Assembly: GCA_018268575.1 (NCBI GenBank)
Contig: JAFDWF010000073.1
Coordinates: 1 to 64,000, forward strand
Direction of reading: 5' to 3'
DNA: 64,000 nt
From: Actinomycetota bacterium
GTDB taxonomy: Bacteria; Actinomycetota; Thermoleophilia; Solirubrobacterales; 70-9
This document shows positions 16,950 through 26,368 of the stretch, piece by piece. The translations under genes were made by a program, and so were the position numbers. Each line of letters begins with the position of its first letter. Position 1 is the stretch's first letter. Under the pieces are notes generated by a model that worked only from the letters and a program-made list of their open reading frames with translations, did no database searches and was not told the origin of the DNA.

Positions 16950-16971
16950 CCCGCGGGTACACTCGGAACGG

Positions 16972-17238
16972 ATGGCTGAGCCGATCAACTCGCTGGACGC
17001 GGTCGGGCGCTCGCAGGCCGAGCTCGAGGCGGACATCGCGGAGCGCGACGAGGAGATCCTGCGCCTGCGCGACCTGTTGATCGCCCGCGACGCCGAACTG
17101 GGCGCCGCCAAGGGGCGCCTGCAGATCATCGAAGACCACTCCGAGCGGATGTCGCGCCTGGTGGCGAAGATCCCGATCCCGGGGCTCGCCTGGATCGCCA
17201 GCGCGATCCTCCGGGTGCTGCAGGCGAGCAGCCGCTAG
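16972..17238 (+). CDS. Small coiled-coil protein of the export/glycosyltransferase operon
   Basis: An 88-residue protein not recognised as a named family. Residues about 12-58 are rich in Glu, Arg and Leu with heptad spacing (ELEADIAERDEEILRLRDLL), pointing to a coiled coil; the C-terminal 25 residues (IPIPGLAWIASAILRVL) are hydrophobic and could attach to the membrane. It sits 22 bases after wzm and 4 bases before the tandem GT2 gene. It may tether or measure the glycosyltransferase, as coiled-coil rulers do in some O-antigen systems. That role is speculative. Confidence 0.75.
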   Translation: MAEPINSLDAVGRSQAELEADIAERDEEILRLRDLLIARDAELGAAKGRLQIIEDHSERMSRLVAKIPIPGLAWIASAILRVLQASSR

Positions 17239-17242
17239 ACCG

Positions 17243-18919
17243 TTGGCGGCGCCCCGCTTCTCGATCGTCACGCCTGTCTACGAGACGCCCGCCGACGTCC
17301 TCTGGCTGGCGATCGAGTCGGTGCTCTCGCAGACCTTCGGCGACTGGGAGCTCTGCCTGGTCGACGATCGCTCGCCCTCGGCACGGGTCCGCGAGCTGCT
17401 CGACGAGTGTGCGGCGATGGACCCGCGAGTGCGGGTCGAGCATCGGGCCGAGAACGGCGGCATCGTCGCCGCCTCGAACACGGCGCTGGCGATGGCGACC
17501 GGTGAGTTCGTCGCGCTGCTCGACCACGACGACCGGCTGCACCCGGACGCCCTGGCGCTGGTCCACGAGGCGCTGCTCGGCGATCCCGAAGGCGACTACG
17601 TCTACACCGACGAAGACAAGATGACCGCCAAAGGACAGCACGCGGGGCCGTTCCTGAAGCCCGACTGGTCGCCGGAGCGGATGCGGACCCAGATGTACAC
17701 CTGCCACCTGAGCGTGCTGCGGCGCTCGCTGGTCGAGGAGGTCGGCGGCTTCGACCCCGACTGCGAGGGGGCGCAAGACTGGGACCTGGTGCTGAAGGTG
17801 ACCGAGCGGGCGCGCGCGGTCCTCCACGTGCCGCGGATCCTCTACCACTGGCGCGGGATCGAGGGCTCGACCGCGGCAGCGGTCGAAGAGGGCGGCGGTG
17901 AGGCGGCGAAGCCGTGGGCGTTCGAAGCAGGCGCGCGGGCGATCGCCGCGCACTGCGAGCGGACCGGGGTGCAGGCGACGGTGGCGCGTGACCCCGGCGA
18001 CCCTGGCGTCTACCACCTGAACCCGGCCCTGCGCGAGGAACCGCTGGTCAGCATCGTCGTCCCGACCAACGGCCAGAAGCGCGAAGTCCGCTACCAGCAG
18101 GTGACGCTGGTCGGGCACTGCGTGCGTAGCATCGTCGCCGACTCGACCTACCGGAACTTCGAGATCGTCGTCGTCGCCGACGAAGGCACGCCGGCCGAGG
18201 CGCTCGACGAGCTCGAGGCGGCGGCGGGAGACCGCCTCCGCGTGGTCCCCTACGACCGGCCGTTCAGCTTCGCCGAGAAGATCAACGTCGGCGCCGTCCA
18301 CAGCCACGGCGAGCACCTGCTGCTGCTGAACGACGACATCGAGGTGGGGACGCCAAACTGGATCGAGCGGATGGTCATGTACTCCTCGCTGGAGGGCATC
18401 GGCGCGGTCGGCGGCCTGCTGCTGCTGGAAGACGGCCGCATCCAGCACGCCGGGGTGGGCTTCGAGGGGGGGCTCCCCGGCCATCCCTACTACGGCTATC
18501 CGCGCGACGTCCCGGGCTATGCCAACGCTGTGCGGATCGCCCGCGACCTCCTCGCGGTCACCGGGGCGTGCCTGATGACCCGCCGCGACCTCTTCGAAGA
18601 AGTGGGCGGCCTCAGCACGATCTTCCCGGTCAACTACAACGATGTCGATTACTGCCTCAAGCAGGTGGAGCGCGACCGTCGCGTCGTCTACGACCCCGAC
18701 CTGGTGATGACCCACTTCGAGTCCTCCAGCCGTTCTTCCGACGTGGCCGAGTGGGAGAAGGCCCAGCTCCTCCACCGCTGGGTGGGCCTGACCACGGGCA
18801 ACCGCTTCGGCAACCCGTACCTCAAGAACGAGATCCCCCGCGCCGCCTCCGCCTTCCTCTGGGCCAAGCGGCGGAAGGTTCGCCCGCGCAAGCGCCGCCC
18901 GGCCGCGGCGCGCGCGTAA
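17243..18919 (+). CDS. Bifunctional glycosyltransferase with two tandem GT2 domains
   Basis: A 558-residue protein from a TTG start. The first GT-A domain (residues about 5-230) has FSIVTPVYE and LLDHDDRLHPD; the second (from about 268) has LVSIVVPTNG, LLLLNDDIEVG and a C-terminal NDVDYCLK segment. Such two-domain GT2 proteins often build alternating or chain-terminating parts of a polysaccharide. The C-terminal 20 residues are strongly basic. It follows wzm and the small coiled-coil protein in one operon. Confidence 0.9.
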   Translation: MAAPRFSIVTPVYETPADVLWLAIESVLSQTFGDWELCLVDDRSPSARVRELLDECAAMDPRVRVEHRAENGGIVAASNTALAMATGEFVALLDHDDRLHPDALALVHEALLGDPEGDYVYTDEDKMTAKGQHAGPFLKPDWSPERMRTQMYTCHLSVLRRSLVEEVGGFDPDCEGAQDWDLVLKVTERARAVLHVPRILYHWRGIEGSTAAAVEEGGGEAAKPWAFEAGARAIAAHCERTGVQATVARDPGDPGVYHLNPALREEPLVSIVVPTNGQKREVRYQQVTLVGHCVRSIVADSTYRNFEIVVVADEGTPAEALDELEAAAGDRLRVVPYDRPFSFAEKINVGAVHSHGEHLLLLNDDIEVGTPNWIERMVMYSSLEGIGAVGGLLLLEDGRIQHAGVGFEGGLPGHPYYGYPRDVPGYANAVRIARDLLAVTGACLMTRRDLFEEVGGLSTIFPVNYNDVDYCLKQVERDRRVVYDPDLVMTHFESSSRSSDVAEWEKAQLLHRWVGLTTGNRFGNPYLKNEIPRAASAFLWAKRRKVRPRKRRPAAARA

Positions 18920-18931
18920 AAGGAGGGGCCG

Positions 18932-19456
18932 CTAGGCCTGCTTGCAAGATCCAACGATCTTGGCCGGCACTCCGGCCACGATCGCACCAGGTGGCACGTC
19001 CTGGGTCACGACGGCGCCCGCAGCCACAACGGCGTCATCCCCGATCGAGCACGGTCCGAGAACCGTGGCATTGCTCGAGATCCACGCTCCCCGGCCGATC
19101 CGGATGTCTCGCCCTTCGGCGGGGATCGCGCGCTGCCGCGCGAGCCCGAATTGAGCGATGTCGTGCGTGCCGGTCAGTAACGACACGCCGTGGCCGAAGA
19201 AAGTATGTTCGCCGATCGTGATGCCGCCTGACGAGACGTTGAGCAACGCATCGTTGAGCACCACGCCCGACGCGATCTCGACCCGGTCCTGGGGGCCGCC
19301 GAAGACGAAGTAATGACCCGAGAGCGTCTCACGGATCAGTTGTCCGAAGGTCGCGGATCTTGCCAAGCGCGAAACCAGATTTCTTCGGATCCGCGACAAA
19401 GAGCGCTCACGGCCATGTGGAAGGTCGGTCAGCGAGTCGTTGACTCCGGGCGTCAC
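18932..19456 (-). CDS. Acyltransferase of the left-handed beta-helix family
   Basis: About 174 residues. From residue 65 on there are repeated hexapeptides (DIRIGRGAWISSNATVLGPC, then SIGDDAVVAAGAVVTQDVP and GVPAKIVG), the signature of maltose/galactoside O-acetyltransferases, with the catalytic-type His in GTHDIA. It probably O-acetylates a sugar of the glycan. The start is uncertain: GTG 19456 lies inside what looks like the remnant of a methyltransferase gene, so the true start may be further in. The gene is less GC-rich than its neighbours. Confidence 0.75.
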   Translation of the reverse strand: MTPGVNDSLTDLPHGRERSLSRIRRNLVSRLARSATFGQLIRETLSGHYFVFGGPQDRVEIASGVVLNDALLNVSSGGITIGEHTFFGHGVSLLTGTHDIAQFGLARQRAIPAEGRDIRIGRGAWISSNATVLGPCSIGDDAVVAAGAVVTQDVPPGAIVAGVPAKIVGSCKQA

Positions 19457-19539
19457 GACCCCGGCGCCACTTCGATGCGGTGGTACCAGTGGGGATGCGC
19501 GGCGATGAGGCGCTGCGCCTCCTGGGCGTCCTCGGCCAT
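19453..19539 (-). pseudogene. Possible 5' remnant of a methyltransferase gene
   Basis: A 28-codon frame reads QRLIAAHPHWYHRIEVAPG and then stops; in the next frame the sequence continues VVTPGVND. The combined pattern WYHRIEVAPGVVTPG resembles the N-terminus of SAM-dependent methyltransferases of the DUF1698-like group. One missing G would explain the shift. Nothing of the catalytic domain follows, because the acyltransferase begins instead. Confidence 0.4.
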
Positions 19540-19579
19540 AATGGCCGCAAACTAGCATGAGCCTCAGCCCGCGAGACCT

Positions 19580-22500
19580 GTGAACATCTGCACGATCATC
19601 GCCAGGAACTACCTGGCCCAGGCCCGCGTCCTTGCCCGCTCCTTCAAGCAGTTCCACCCCGAGGGGAACTGCGCGGTGCTGGTCATCGACGACCCGGCGG
19701 GCTACATCGACCCGGCGGCGGAGGAGTTCGAGCTGTTGACGATCCACGACATTGGCCTCCCCGATGCCGAGCAGATGGCCGCCTACTACGACGTGATGGA
19801 GCTCTCGACCGCGGTCAAGCCGTGGCTGCTGCGCACGCTGCTGGGGCGCGAGGGCTACGACTCGGTCGCCTACCTCGACCCCGACATCCAGGTCTTCTCC
19901 TCACTGGCGAAGATCGAGGAGGAGGCGGTCCGCCACGGGATCGTCCTCACCCCCCACTTCAACGCGCCGCTGCCACGCGACGGCATGAAGCCGAGCGAAG
20001 AGGACATCCTCATCTCCGGCACCTACAACCTCGGCTTCATCGGGCTGGGGGCCGGCGCGACCGCCGAGGCGCTGCTCGATTGGTGGTCGGAGCGGCTGGA
20101 GAAAGACTGTCTCAACGATCCCGCCAACGGGCACTTCGTCGACCAGCGCTGGATCGACCTGGCACCGGGCTTCTGGCCGGACCTGTTCCTGCTGCGCGGG
20201 ACCAACTACAACATCGCGTACTGGAATCTGTCGACCCGGACGCTGGAAGTCGACGGCGACGGCTACCGGGTCGACGGCGAAGCGCTGCGCTTCTTCCACT
20301 TCTCCGGCTATGACCCGCGCCGCCCGAACGAGCTGAGCAAGCACCAGACCCGGACCAAGCTACCTGCGTTCCCGGCGCTGAAGAAGATCTGCGACGAGTA
20401 CGGCGAGCTGTTGAAGGCATGCGGCTACGAGGAGGCGGCGAAATGGCCATATGGCTGGGACGAGACCGCAGACGGCATGAAGATCGACCGGATCGCGCGC
20501 GGCATGTATCGCGACGGTGTCGATACCGGACGCTTTCACCGCTCGCTGTTCGACCAGGCCGGCGCGCGCGAGTTTCGTGGCTACCTGACCGAGCCCGTCG
20601 AAGGCAGCGTCACCCGCTATGCCGCGGCGCTCTGGAACGAGCGCGCCGACCTGCGAGCGACGTACCCCGACATCACCGGCCCAGATGGCGGCGGATTCGT
20701 GCGCTGGCTGCATGAGTTCGGCTCCGAAACGGGGGTCTCGCAAGAGCTCCTGACGCCCGGCGCCAACGGCGGCGATCCGGTAGCGGCAGCTGCCGACTCG
20801 CCGGCGACCACGCCGAGCCGCGGCGTCAACGTCGTCGGCTATGTCAGCTCCGAGCGTGGCGTCGGTGAGGTGGCGCGACAGGTGCTGCAGGCCCTCGACG
20901 CGCGCAAGATCCCGGCGACGGCGATCGACGCCCCGACCGATCCGGTGGAGATACCGAAGGCGCTGCGACAGATCGCGGCTGCCGAACACCCGTACGACCA
21001 CAACCTGATCTGCGTCAACGCGGACATGTTGCCCGCGATCGCCGCCGCCCTCGGGCCCCACTTCTTCACCGGGCGGCGCACGGCCGGACTCTGGTTCTGG
21101 GAGGTCTCGCAGTTCCCGGAGATGTGGATGCGGTCGTTCGACGACCTCGACGAAGTGTGGGTCGCGACCGAGTTCATCGCCGACGCGCTCCGGCCGCTGA
21201 CCGACAAGCCAGTACGGACGATCCGCGTCCCTGTCACCCCCGGCGAGCCGGCCGAGATGACGCGAGCCGAGCTCGGGCTGCCGGAGGGCTTCACCTTCCT
21301 TTTCGTCTTCGACTATCGCAGCGTCTTCCGCCGCAAGAACCCGCTGGGGCTGGTCGAGGCCTTCAAGAAGGCGTTCGAGCCCGGGGAGGGACCCTCGCTC
21401 GTGCTGAAGTCGATCTGCGGTGACGAATTCCCGGCCGAGCGAGCCCAGCTCGCCGCGGCCGTCGCCGATCGTCCCGAAATCCACCTGGCCGAGGAGACGA
21501 TCTCGGCGGTGGCGAAGAACGCGATGATCGCCAACTGCGACTGCTACATCTCGCTGCACCGCTCCGAGGGCCTCGGCCTGACGATGGCCGAAGCGATGTA
21601 CTACGGCAAACCTGTGATCGGCACGGCTTACTCGGGCAACCTCGACTTCATGACCGCCGAGAACAGCTACCTCGTGCCCCAGACCGCGGTCAAGATCGGA
21701 CCCGAAGCCGAGCCCTACCCGCCGGACGGCGAATGGGGCGAGCCCGATCTCGATTTCGCGGTACAGGTGATGCGGGGGGTCGTCGCCGACCCGGAGAAGG
21801 CGGCGATGCGGGGGCGCCGCGGAGCGATCGACATCCGGCGTACCCATTCGCCGGAGGCCGCCGCCGCCTCGATCGAGGCCCGGCTCGCCGAAGGGCGAGC
21901 CGATGCGCTGATCGAGCAACTGCGCGCGCCACGATCGCAGGGGAACGATCATCTGCACCACCTGATCGAACTCGGCGGACCACCGGTGAGCCGTGATTCC
22001 AAGCAGGTCCGTGACCAGGCAAAACGCGCTTACCTGCGCCTTCTCCGTCCCTACATGGCCTATCAGGGCCAGGTCAACGTCAGCGCCACGCAGGCACTCG
22101 ACGAGCTGACCTACGAGCTCCGCGAGCAGGTGGTGAGCGCCCTCGGCCTGGATCAGGAGCTGGTCGCGAAGGTGGCCGAGCTGGAGGCGCGGATCGTCGC
22201 CCAAGACGCGGCGATCCAGCAGCTCGGTGAGCGCCAGGCAGATGCCGACGACCTGGTCGCGGCCGCCCGCGCGGTGCCCTACATGTCGGACGACCGCCTC
22301 CGACGCCAGGAAAGCGAGGTGCTCGGTAGGACGCTCGGGTTTCGCGCCGCAAAAGGAGCGACGGGCGAGGGCTACCGGGACTTCGAGGACCTCTTCCGCG
22401 GCGACGAGGCATTCATCCGCGATCGCCAGAAGATCTACCTCGACGTGATCGGCGACCGCGAGCCGGTCTTCGACGCGGGCTGCGGACGGGGCGAGTTCCT

Positions 22501-22999
22501 CGACCTGCTGAACGGCGCCGGCAAGGCCTTCGTCGGCGTCGACCTCGACCCGACGATGGTCGAGCGCTGCCGCGAGAAGGGCTATGAGACGGTCGAGCTC
22601 GGCGACGCGGTCGAGGTGCTGGAGCGGACCGAGCCCGACAGCCTCGGCGCGATCTTCAGCGCCCAGGTGATCGAGCACATGCCGTTCGAGTCCCTGCAGC
22701 GCTTCCTCGGGCTCGGGCTCTCACGCCTGAAGCCCGGCGGCTTGATGATCGCCGAGACCGTCAATCCCCATTCCGCCCGCGCGCTGAAGGCCTTCTGGGT
22801 CGATCCCACCCATCAGCACCCGCTCTTCCCCGAGGTGCTCCTCTCGCTGTGCGAAACGATCGGCTACGCCAGCGGCGACGTGATCGCCCCCGACGGTAGC
22901 GGCGACTGGGAGGCCGACCGCGTGCGGGAGGGCGAGTACGCGGTGATCGCGAGGGCGCCGACGACGGACGCCGACCCGTCCTCCGCACAGACCGCCTGA
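19580..22999 (+). CDS. Giant trifunctional glycosyltransferase-glycosyltransferase-methyltransferase
   Basis: 1139 residues from GTG. Residues 1 to about 290 form a GT-A type nucleotide-sugar transferase (VAYLDPDIQVF gives the DxD). Residues about 415-780 form a GT-B family 4 domain with the E-x7-E motif in RSEGLGLTMAEAMYYGKPV. About 857-892 is a coiled-coil linker. From about 960 a class I methyltransferase follows: VFDAGCGRGEFLDLL (motif I) and FSAQVIEHM. Fusions of transferase and methyltransferase domains can couple chain growth to terminal capping. The end abuts the convergent gmd with no gap. Confidence 0.9.
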   Translation: MNICTIIARNYLAQARVLARSFKQFHPEGNCAVLVIDDPAGYIDPAAEEFELLTIHDIGLPDAEQMAAYYDVMELSTAVKPWLLRTLLGREGYDSVAYLDPDIQVFSSLAKIEEEAVRHGIVLTPHFNAPLPRDGMKPSEEDILISGTYNLGFIGLGAGATAEALLDWWSERLEKDCLNDPANGHFVDQRWIDLAPGFWPDLFLLRGTNYNIAYWNLSTRTLEVDGDGYRVDGEALRFFHFSGYDPRRPNELSKHQTRTKLPAFPALKKICDEYGELLKACGYEEAAKWPYGWDETADGMKIDRIARGMYRDGVDTGRFHRSLFDQAGAREFRGYLTEPVEGSVTRYAAALWNERADLRATYPDITGPDGGGFVRWLHEFGSETGVSQELLTPGANGGDPVAAAADSPATTPSRGVNVVGYVSSERGVGEVARQVLQALDARKIPATAIDAPTDPVEIPKALRQIAAAEHPYDHNLICVNADMLPAIAAALGPHFFTGRRTAGLWFWEVSQFPEMWMRSFDDLDEVWVATEFIADALRPLTDKPVRTIRVPVTPGEPAEMTRAELGLPEGFTFLFVFDYRSVFRRKNPLGLVEAFKKAFEPGEGPSLVLKSICGDEFPAERAQLAAAVADRPEIHLAEETISAVAKNAMIANCDCYISLHRSEGLGLTMAEAMYYGKPVIGTAYSGNLDFMTAENSYLVPQTAVKIGPEAEPYPPDGEWGEPDLDFAVQVMRGVVADPEKAAMRGRRGAIDIRRTHSPEAAAASIEARLAEGRADALIEQLRAPRSQGNDHLHHLIELGGPPVSRDSKQVRDQAKRAYLRLLRPYMAYQGQVNVSATQALDELTYELREQVVSALGLDQELVAKVAELEARIVAQDAAIQQLGERQADADDLVAAARAVPYMSDDRLRRQESEVLGRTLGFRAAKGATGEGYRDFEDLFRGDEAFIRDRQKIYLDVIGDREPVFDAGCGRGEFLDLLNGAGKAFVGVDLDPTMVERCREKGYETVELGDAVEVLERTEPDSLGAIFSAQVIEHMPFESLQRFLGLGLSRLKPGGLMIAETVNPHSARALKAFWVDPTHQHPLFPEVLLSLCETIGYASGDVIAPDGSGDWEADRVREGEYAVIARAPTTDADPSSAQTA

Positions 23000-23989
23000 C
23001 TAAGCCGTCGAGACCGGGCTGCCTTCGTTCAGCAGCGCCAGGTCGGAGTCGATCATCAGTTTGACCAGCTGCTCGAAGTCGACGCTCAGCTCCCAGCCGA
23101 GCTCCTCGCGCGCCTTGGTCGGGTCGGCGATCAGCAGGTCGACCTCGGCCGGGCGCATGAACTTCGGGTCTTCGCGCACGTACTGGGCCGGGTCGAGGCC
23201 GAGATAGTTGAAGGAGATGTCGACCAGTTCGCCGACCGAGTGGGTGACCCCGGTGCCGACCACGTAGTCATCGGGCTCGTCCTGCTGCAGCATCCGCCAC
23301 ATCGCCTCGACGAAGTCCGGCGCGTAACCCCAGTCGCGGCGCGCCTCAAGGTTGCCGAGCGCCAGCTCCCCGGCGAGGCCGAGTTTGATAGCCGCCGCGG
23401 TGTGGGTGATCTTGCGGGTGACGAACTCGAGGCTGCGGCGCGGGCTCTCGTGGTTGAAGAGAATCCCCGAGCAGGCGTAGAGGCCGTAGCTCTCGCGGTA
23501 GTTGACGGTGATGAAGTGGGCATAGACCTTCGCCACCCCGTACGGGCTGCGCGGGTAGAACGGGGTCAGCTCGTTCTGCGGCGTCTCCCGCACCTTGCCG
23601 AACATCTCGCTAGAGGAGGCCTGGTAGAAGCGCGCCTCAGGCCGTGCTTCGCGCACCGCCTCGAGCATCCGGGTGACGCCGACGCCGGTGAACTCGGCGG
23701 TCAGGGTCGGCTGGTTCCAGGAGGCGCCGACGAAGGACATCGCGGCGAGGTTGTAGATCTCGTCCGGCTCGCAGGCGCGGATGATGTCGGAGATCGAGCG
23801 CTGGTCGAGCAGATCGCCGGTGTGCAGGGTGATCCGGTCGCGGAAGCCCTCCAACCGGTGGTGGTTCTCGCTCGAGAGCCGCCGCACCATGCCGTGGACC
23901 TCGTACCCCTTGTCGAGCAGCAGTTCGGCCAGATAGCTGCCGTCCTGGCCGGTGATTCCGGTGATCAATGCCGTTTTCGCCATCGCCAC
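23000..23989 (-). CDS. gmd: GDP-mannose 4,6-dehydratase family enzyme, possibly acting on GDP-heptose
   Basis: A 329-residue NADP-dependent dehydratase. [15 protein letters not shown], the SSSEMFG dehydratase segment, YGVAK, and NHESPRR are all classical GMD motifs. It is the last gene of the long minus-strand operon, 3 bases after a GT-C gene. As the operon makes a heptose, this enzyme may dehydrate GDP-manno-heptose as DmhA does in Yersinia and Campylobacter, rather than GDP-mannose; no GDP-fucose synthase gene is seen here. The family is certain and the substrate is not. Confidence 0.92.
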   Translation of the reverse strand: MAMAKTALITGITGQDGSYLAELLLDKGYEVHGMVRRLSSENHHRLEGFRDRITLHTGDLLDQRSISDIIRACEPDEIYNLAAMSFVGASWNQPTLTAEFTGVGVTRMLEAVREARPEARFYQASSSEMFGKVRETPQNELTPFYPRSPYGVAKVYAHFITVNYRESYGLYACSGILFNHESPRRSLEFVTRKITHTAAAIKLGLAGELALGNLEARRDWGYAPDFVEAMWRMLQQDEPDDYVVGTGVTHSVGELVDISFNYLGLDPAQYVREDPKFMRPAEVDLLIADPTKAREELGWELSVDFEQLVKLMIDSDLALLNEGSPVSTA

Positions 23990-23992
23990 AGC

Positions 23993-26332
23993 CTACCGAG
24001 GGGACCTGGCGCCGCGATACCAGTCGACGTACTTGCCGCAGGCCTGGGCGATCGGCACGACCTTCTCCGGATACCGCGGCGTCGCCGTCACCTTGCCCAG
24101 GTCGGTCACCACCTGGGCGCGGGCGAAGAAGGGATCGGAGACGGTGAAGGTGAGCTTCACCTTTTCCGGCTTGCGGACGACGAGTTCCCCAACCGGGAAG
24201 CGCGGGCCGGGCCGGTCGAGATTGGGCTCCAGCGTGACGTCGAGGCCGGGACCGGTGACCGTGACCGGCAGGCGACTGTTGTAGGAGGACTCGATGATCC
24301 ATTCGCCCCGCACCAGCGGCAATTCGATCGTTTCGCTGCCGCCGGGGCCGAGCAGGTGACCTTCGACCACGACCGGCGCGGGGCGCACCGCAGCCACGCC
24401 ACCGCCGGCGAGGATCTTGCGCCCTTCGGCGCTCGTGCAGTCGAGCACCGCGCCCGAGCCTTCGCCCTCGGGCAGCACCGAGCGTTCCTGCACCTTGCCG
24501 ACCCGCCGCCAGAGCTGGAAGTCCGGCGTCTGCCTGACCAGGTGCATCTGTGGCGGCGGCTGGCTGCCGGCCGCGTCGCGGGTGGTGATCACATAGTCGT
24601 AGGAGTTGAGGGTGGCGGCATCGACGGTGTCGAAATCGAGCGGCTCGCCACGCGTCCAGCCCTTTTCGGCCCGGATCATGCTTTCTTCGCCGCCGAAGAC
24701 CGGCGCCCCCACCGGCACCCCGGGGAGCTCCCATTTGATGAAGTCGTCGTCGCCGAGGAACAGGGTCGACTTGTAGTCGACGAGCGGGCTCAGTTCGCGC
24801 AATTCGCTCGCCTGGTAGGTGGGCCCGACCGGGCTCGCTCGCAGGGCCCGCACGTCGGAGACCCCGATCACCACGAAAAGCACTGCCGCCAGCGTCGCGG
24901 CGAGCGCCCAGGAGAACGGCTGGCCCGGGACCGAGGCGACCAGCGAGCGCAGCCAGTCGCGCCCGCCCCCGCGTTTCGGCCACAGCCACGAAGGGCGGTC
25001 TGGGAACTGTTCGAGCAGTGGCAGGACGGCGACGATCAAAAGGAGCGGCGAGGCGATCACCAACGCCTTCGCGACCACGTAGGGCGACTGCGAATTCATC
25101 GAGACGCGCCAGATCAACATCGAGCCTGCCGCCGCCAACGGCAGCATCCAGCGACCCCGCTTGCACAGCCACCAGGCGCCGAAGAGGACGAGCGCGAAGA
25201 CGAAGGCGGTCCACATCCCGGCGATGAACTCGGGTGAGGCGGGGAGGCGATAGTCGGGATTGCTCCAGACCCCGAACCCCTCCCACCCGGGCAGCGGCGC
25301 GACCAGGTTCGCCAGTACATCCTTCGGCACGATGATTCCGTTGGCGTTCGCGTTGAGAGAAATGAAGTTGTGGATCCGCGAGGCCTGCGGCAGCAGCACG
25401 AGGATCAGCACGGCAAGCCCGATCCCGACCGCGGGCAACTGGCCGCGGACTTCGGCGACGATCCCCTTCGTACCGTCCCGATAGAGCCGCTGGACTGCGA
25501 TCACAAGCACCCAGAGGCCGCCGATCACGACCGGCCAGGAGACCCCGGTCAGCGAGTAGACCGAGATCATCCCGCCGACCAGGAGCGCCAGAGGCACCCA
25601 GCGCCCGCGTCCGAGCCGCGGGCCGTCGCCGGCGAAGGTGACCACCGTGGCGAGGACCAGGCCGGTCTGGATCAGCTCCTTGAAGGACCCTTGGCCATAG
25701 TAGGCGGCGACCAGGAACGGCATCGAGACCACAGTGGCGGCGATCGCCTGCTTCAGCCAGGAGCGCCCGCGCACCAGCGCCAGCACGGTCCAGGCATTCA
25801 GCAGCGGGATTGCCATCGTCAGCCCGGCAAATGAATGGTCGACGCGGACGTTCAGCCCCCGTGCCAACACGGCGCTGATCGCTTGCGGCCCGAACGGGTA
25901 CAGGTTGTAGAACATCGGCTTCAGATTCGCCACGGCGTCCGAGAGATAAATTTCGGAGAACTGCATGTGCGCCGCCATGTCGTTGTCGAGGGAGACCCCG
26001 AGGATCCCCGAGCGACCGACCGCGAGGAACGGCAGCAGGACGAGAAATCCGACCGGCACCGCGGCAAGCAGACCCCCGAGCGGCGGGCGATGCGAAGCCG
26101 ACCCGAGACACCAGACCATCGCGGCGATCGTCAACAGGCCGACAAACACGGCCATCGTCGTCGCTTTCCCTGGGATGCTCATGGTCGGGGTGGCCAGCAG
26201 CATCAGCGCCGAGAGGCCTACCGGCGGGGCGATCCAGTTCCACTCCCGCGCCCCGGCCAGGCGGAGCACCGCCTGGCCGATGAACAGCGAGGCGAGGCAG
26301 GTGACGGCGGCGCTGAGGAGGGTGGCAAACAT
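23993..26332 (-). CDS. Large polytopic membrane protein, GT-C-like
   Basis: 779 residues. The first 550 or so contain about twelve hydrophobic segments; the loop after the early helices (SLDNDMAAHMQFSEIYL) has acidic residues where GT-C glycosyltransferases keep their catalytic Asp. The C-terminal 250 residues are an extracytoplasmic beta-rich domain. GT-C enzymes use polyprenyl-phosphate sugars on the outer face. It lies between gmd and another membrane protein in the operon. A precise family was not recognised. Confidence 0.8.
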   Translation of the reverse strand: MFATLLSAAVTCLASLFIGQAVLRLAGAREWNWIAPPVGLSALMLLATPTMSIPGKATTMAVFVGLLTIAAMVWCLGSASHRPPLGGLLAAVPVGFLVLLPFLAVGRSGILGVSLDNDMAAHMQFSEIYLSDAVANLKPMFYNLYPFGPQAISAVLARGLNVRVDHSFAGLTMAIPLLNAWTVLALVRGRSWLKQAIAATVVSMPFLVAAYYGQGSFKELIQTGLVLATVVTFAGDGPRLGRGRWVPLALLVGGMISVYSLTGVSWPVVIGGLWVLVIAVQRLYRDGTKGIVAEVRGQLPAVGIGLAVLILVLLPQASRIHNFISLNANANGIIVPKDVLANLVAPLPGWEGFGVWSNPDYRLPASPEFIAGMWTAFVFALVLFGAWWLCKRGRWMLPLAAAGSMLIWRVSMNSQSPYVVAKALVIASPLLLIVAVLPLLEQFPDRPSWLWPKRGGGRDWLRSLVASVPGQPFSWALAATLAAVLFVVIGVSDVRALRASPVGPTYQASELRELSPLVDYKSTLFLGDDDFIKWELPGVPVGAPVFGGEESMIRAEKGWTRGEPLDFDTVDAATLNSYDYVITTRDAAGSQPPPQMHLVRQTPDFQLWRRVGKVQERSVLPEGEGSGAVLDCTSAEGRKILAGGGVAAVRPAPVVVEGHLLGPGGSETIELPLVRGEWIIESSYNSRLPVTVTGPGLDVTLEPNLDRPGPRFPVGELVVRKPEKVKLTFTVSDPFFARAQVVTDLGKVTATPRYPEKVVPIAQACGKYVDWYRGARSPR

Positions 26333-26368
26333 ACGCGGGAGGACGCGGCGCTCAGCGCGCGATTCAAC

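Noticed and set aside
20360-22678. 772-codon minus-strand frame inside the GT-GT-methyltransferase gene
   Set aside because: Shadow of the plus-strand gene, which has catalytic motifs in three domains.
23000-23989. GDP-fucose pathway
   Set aside because: Only the dehydratase is present; no gene with clear GDP-fucose synthase (Fcl) character was seen.
23637-26243. 868-codon minus-strand frame over the gmd and membrane-protein genes
   Set aside because: Frame-shifted shadow rich in Arg and Pro; gmd and the GT-C-like protein explain the region.
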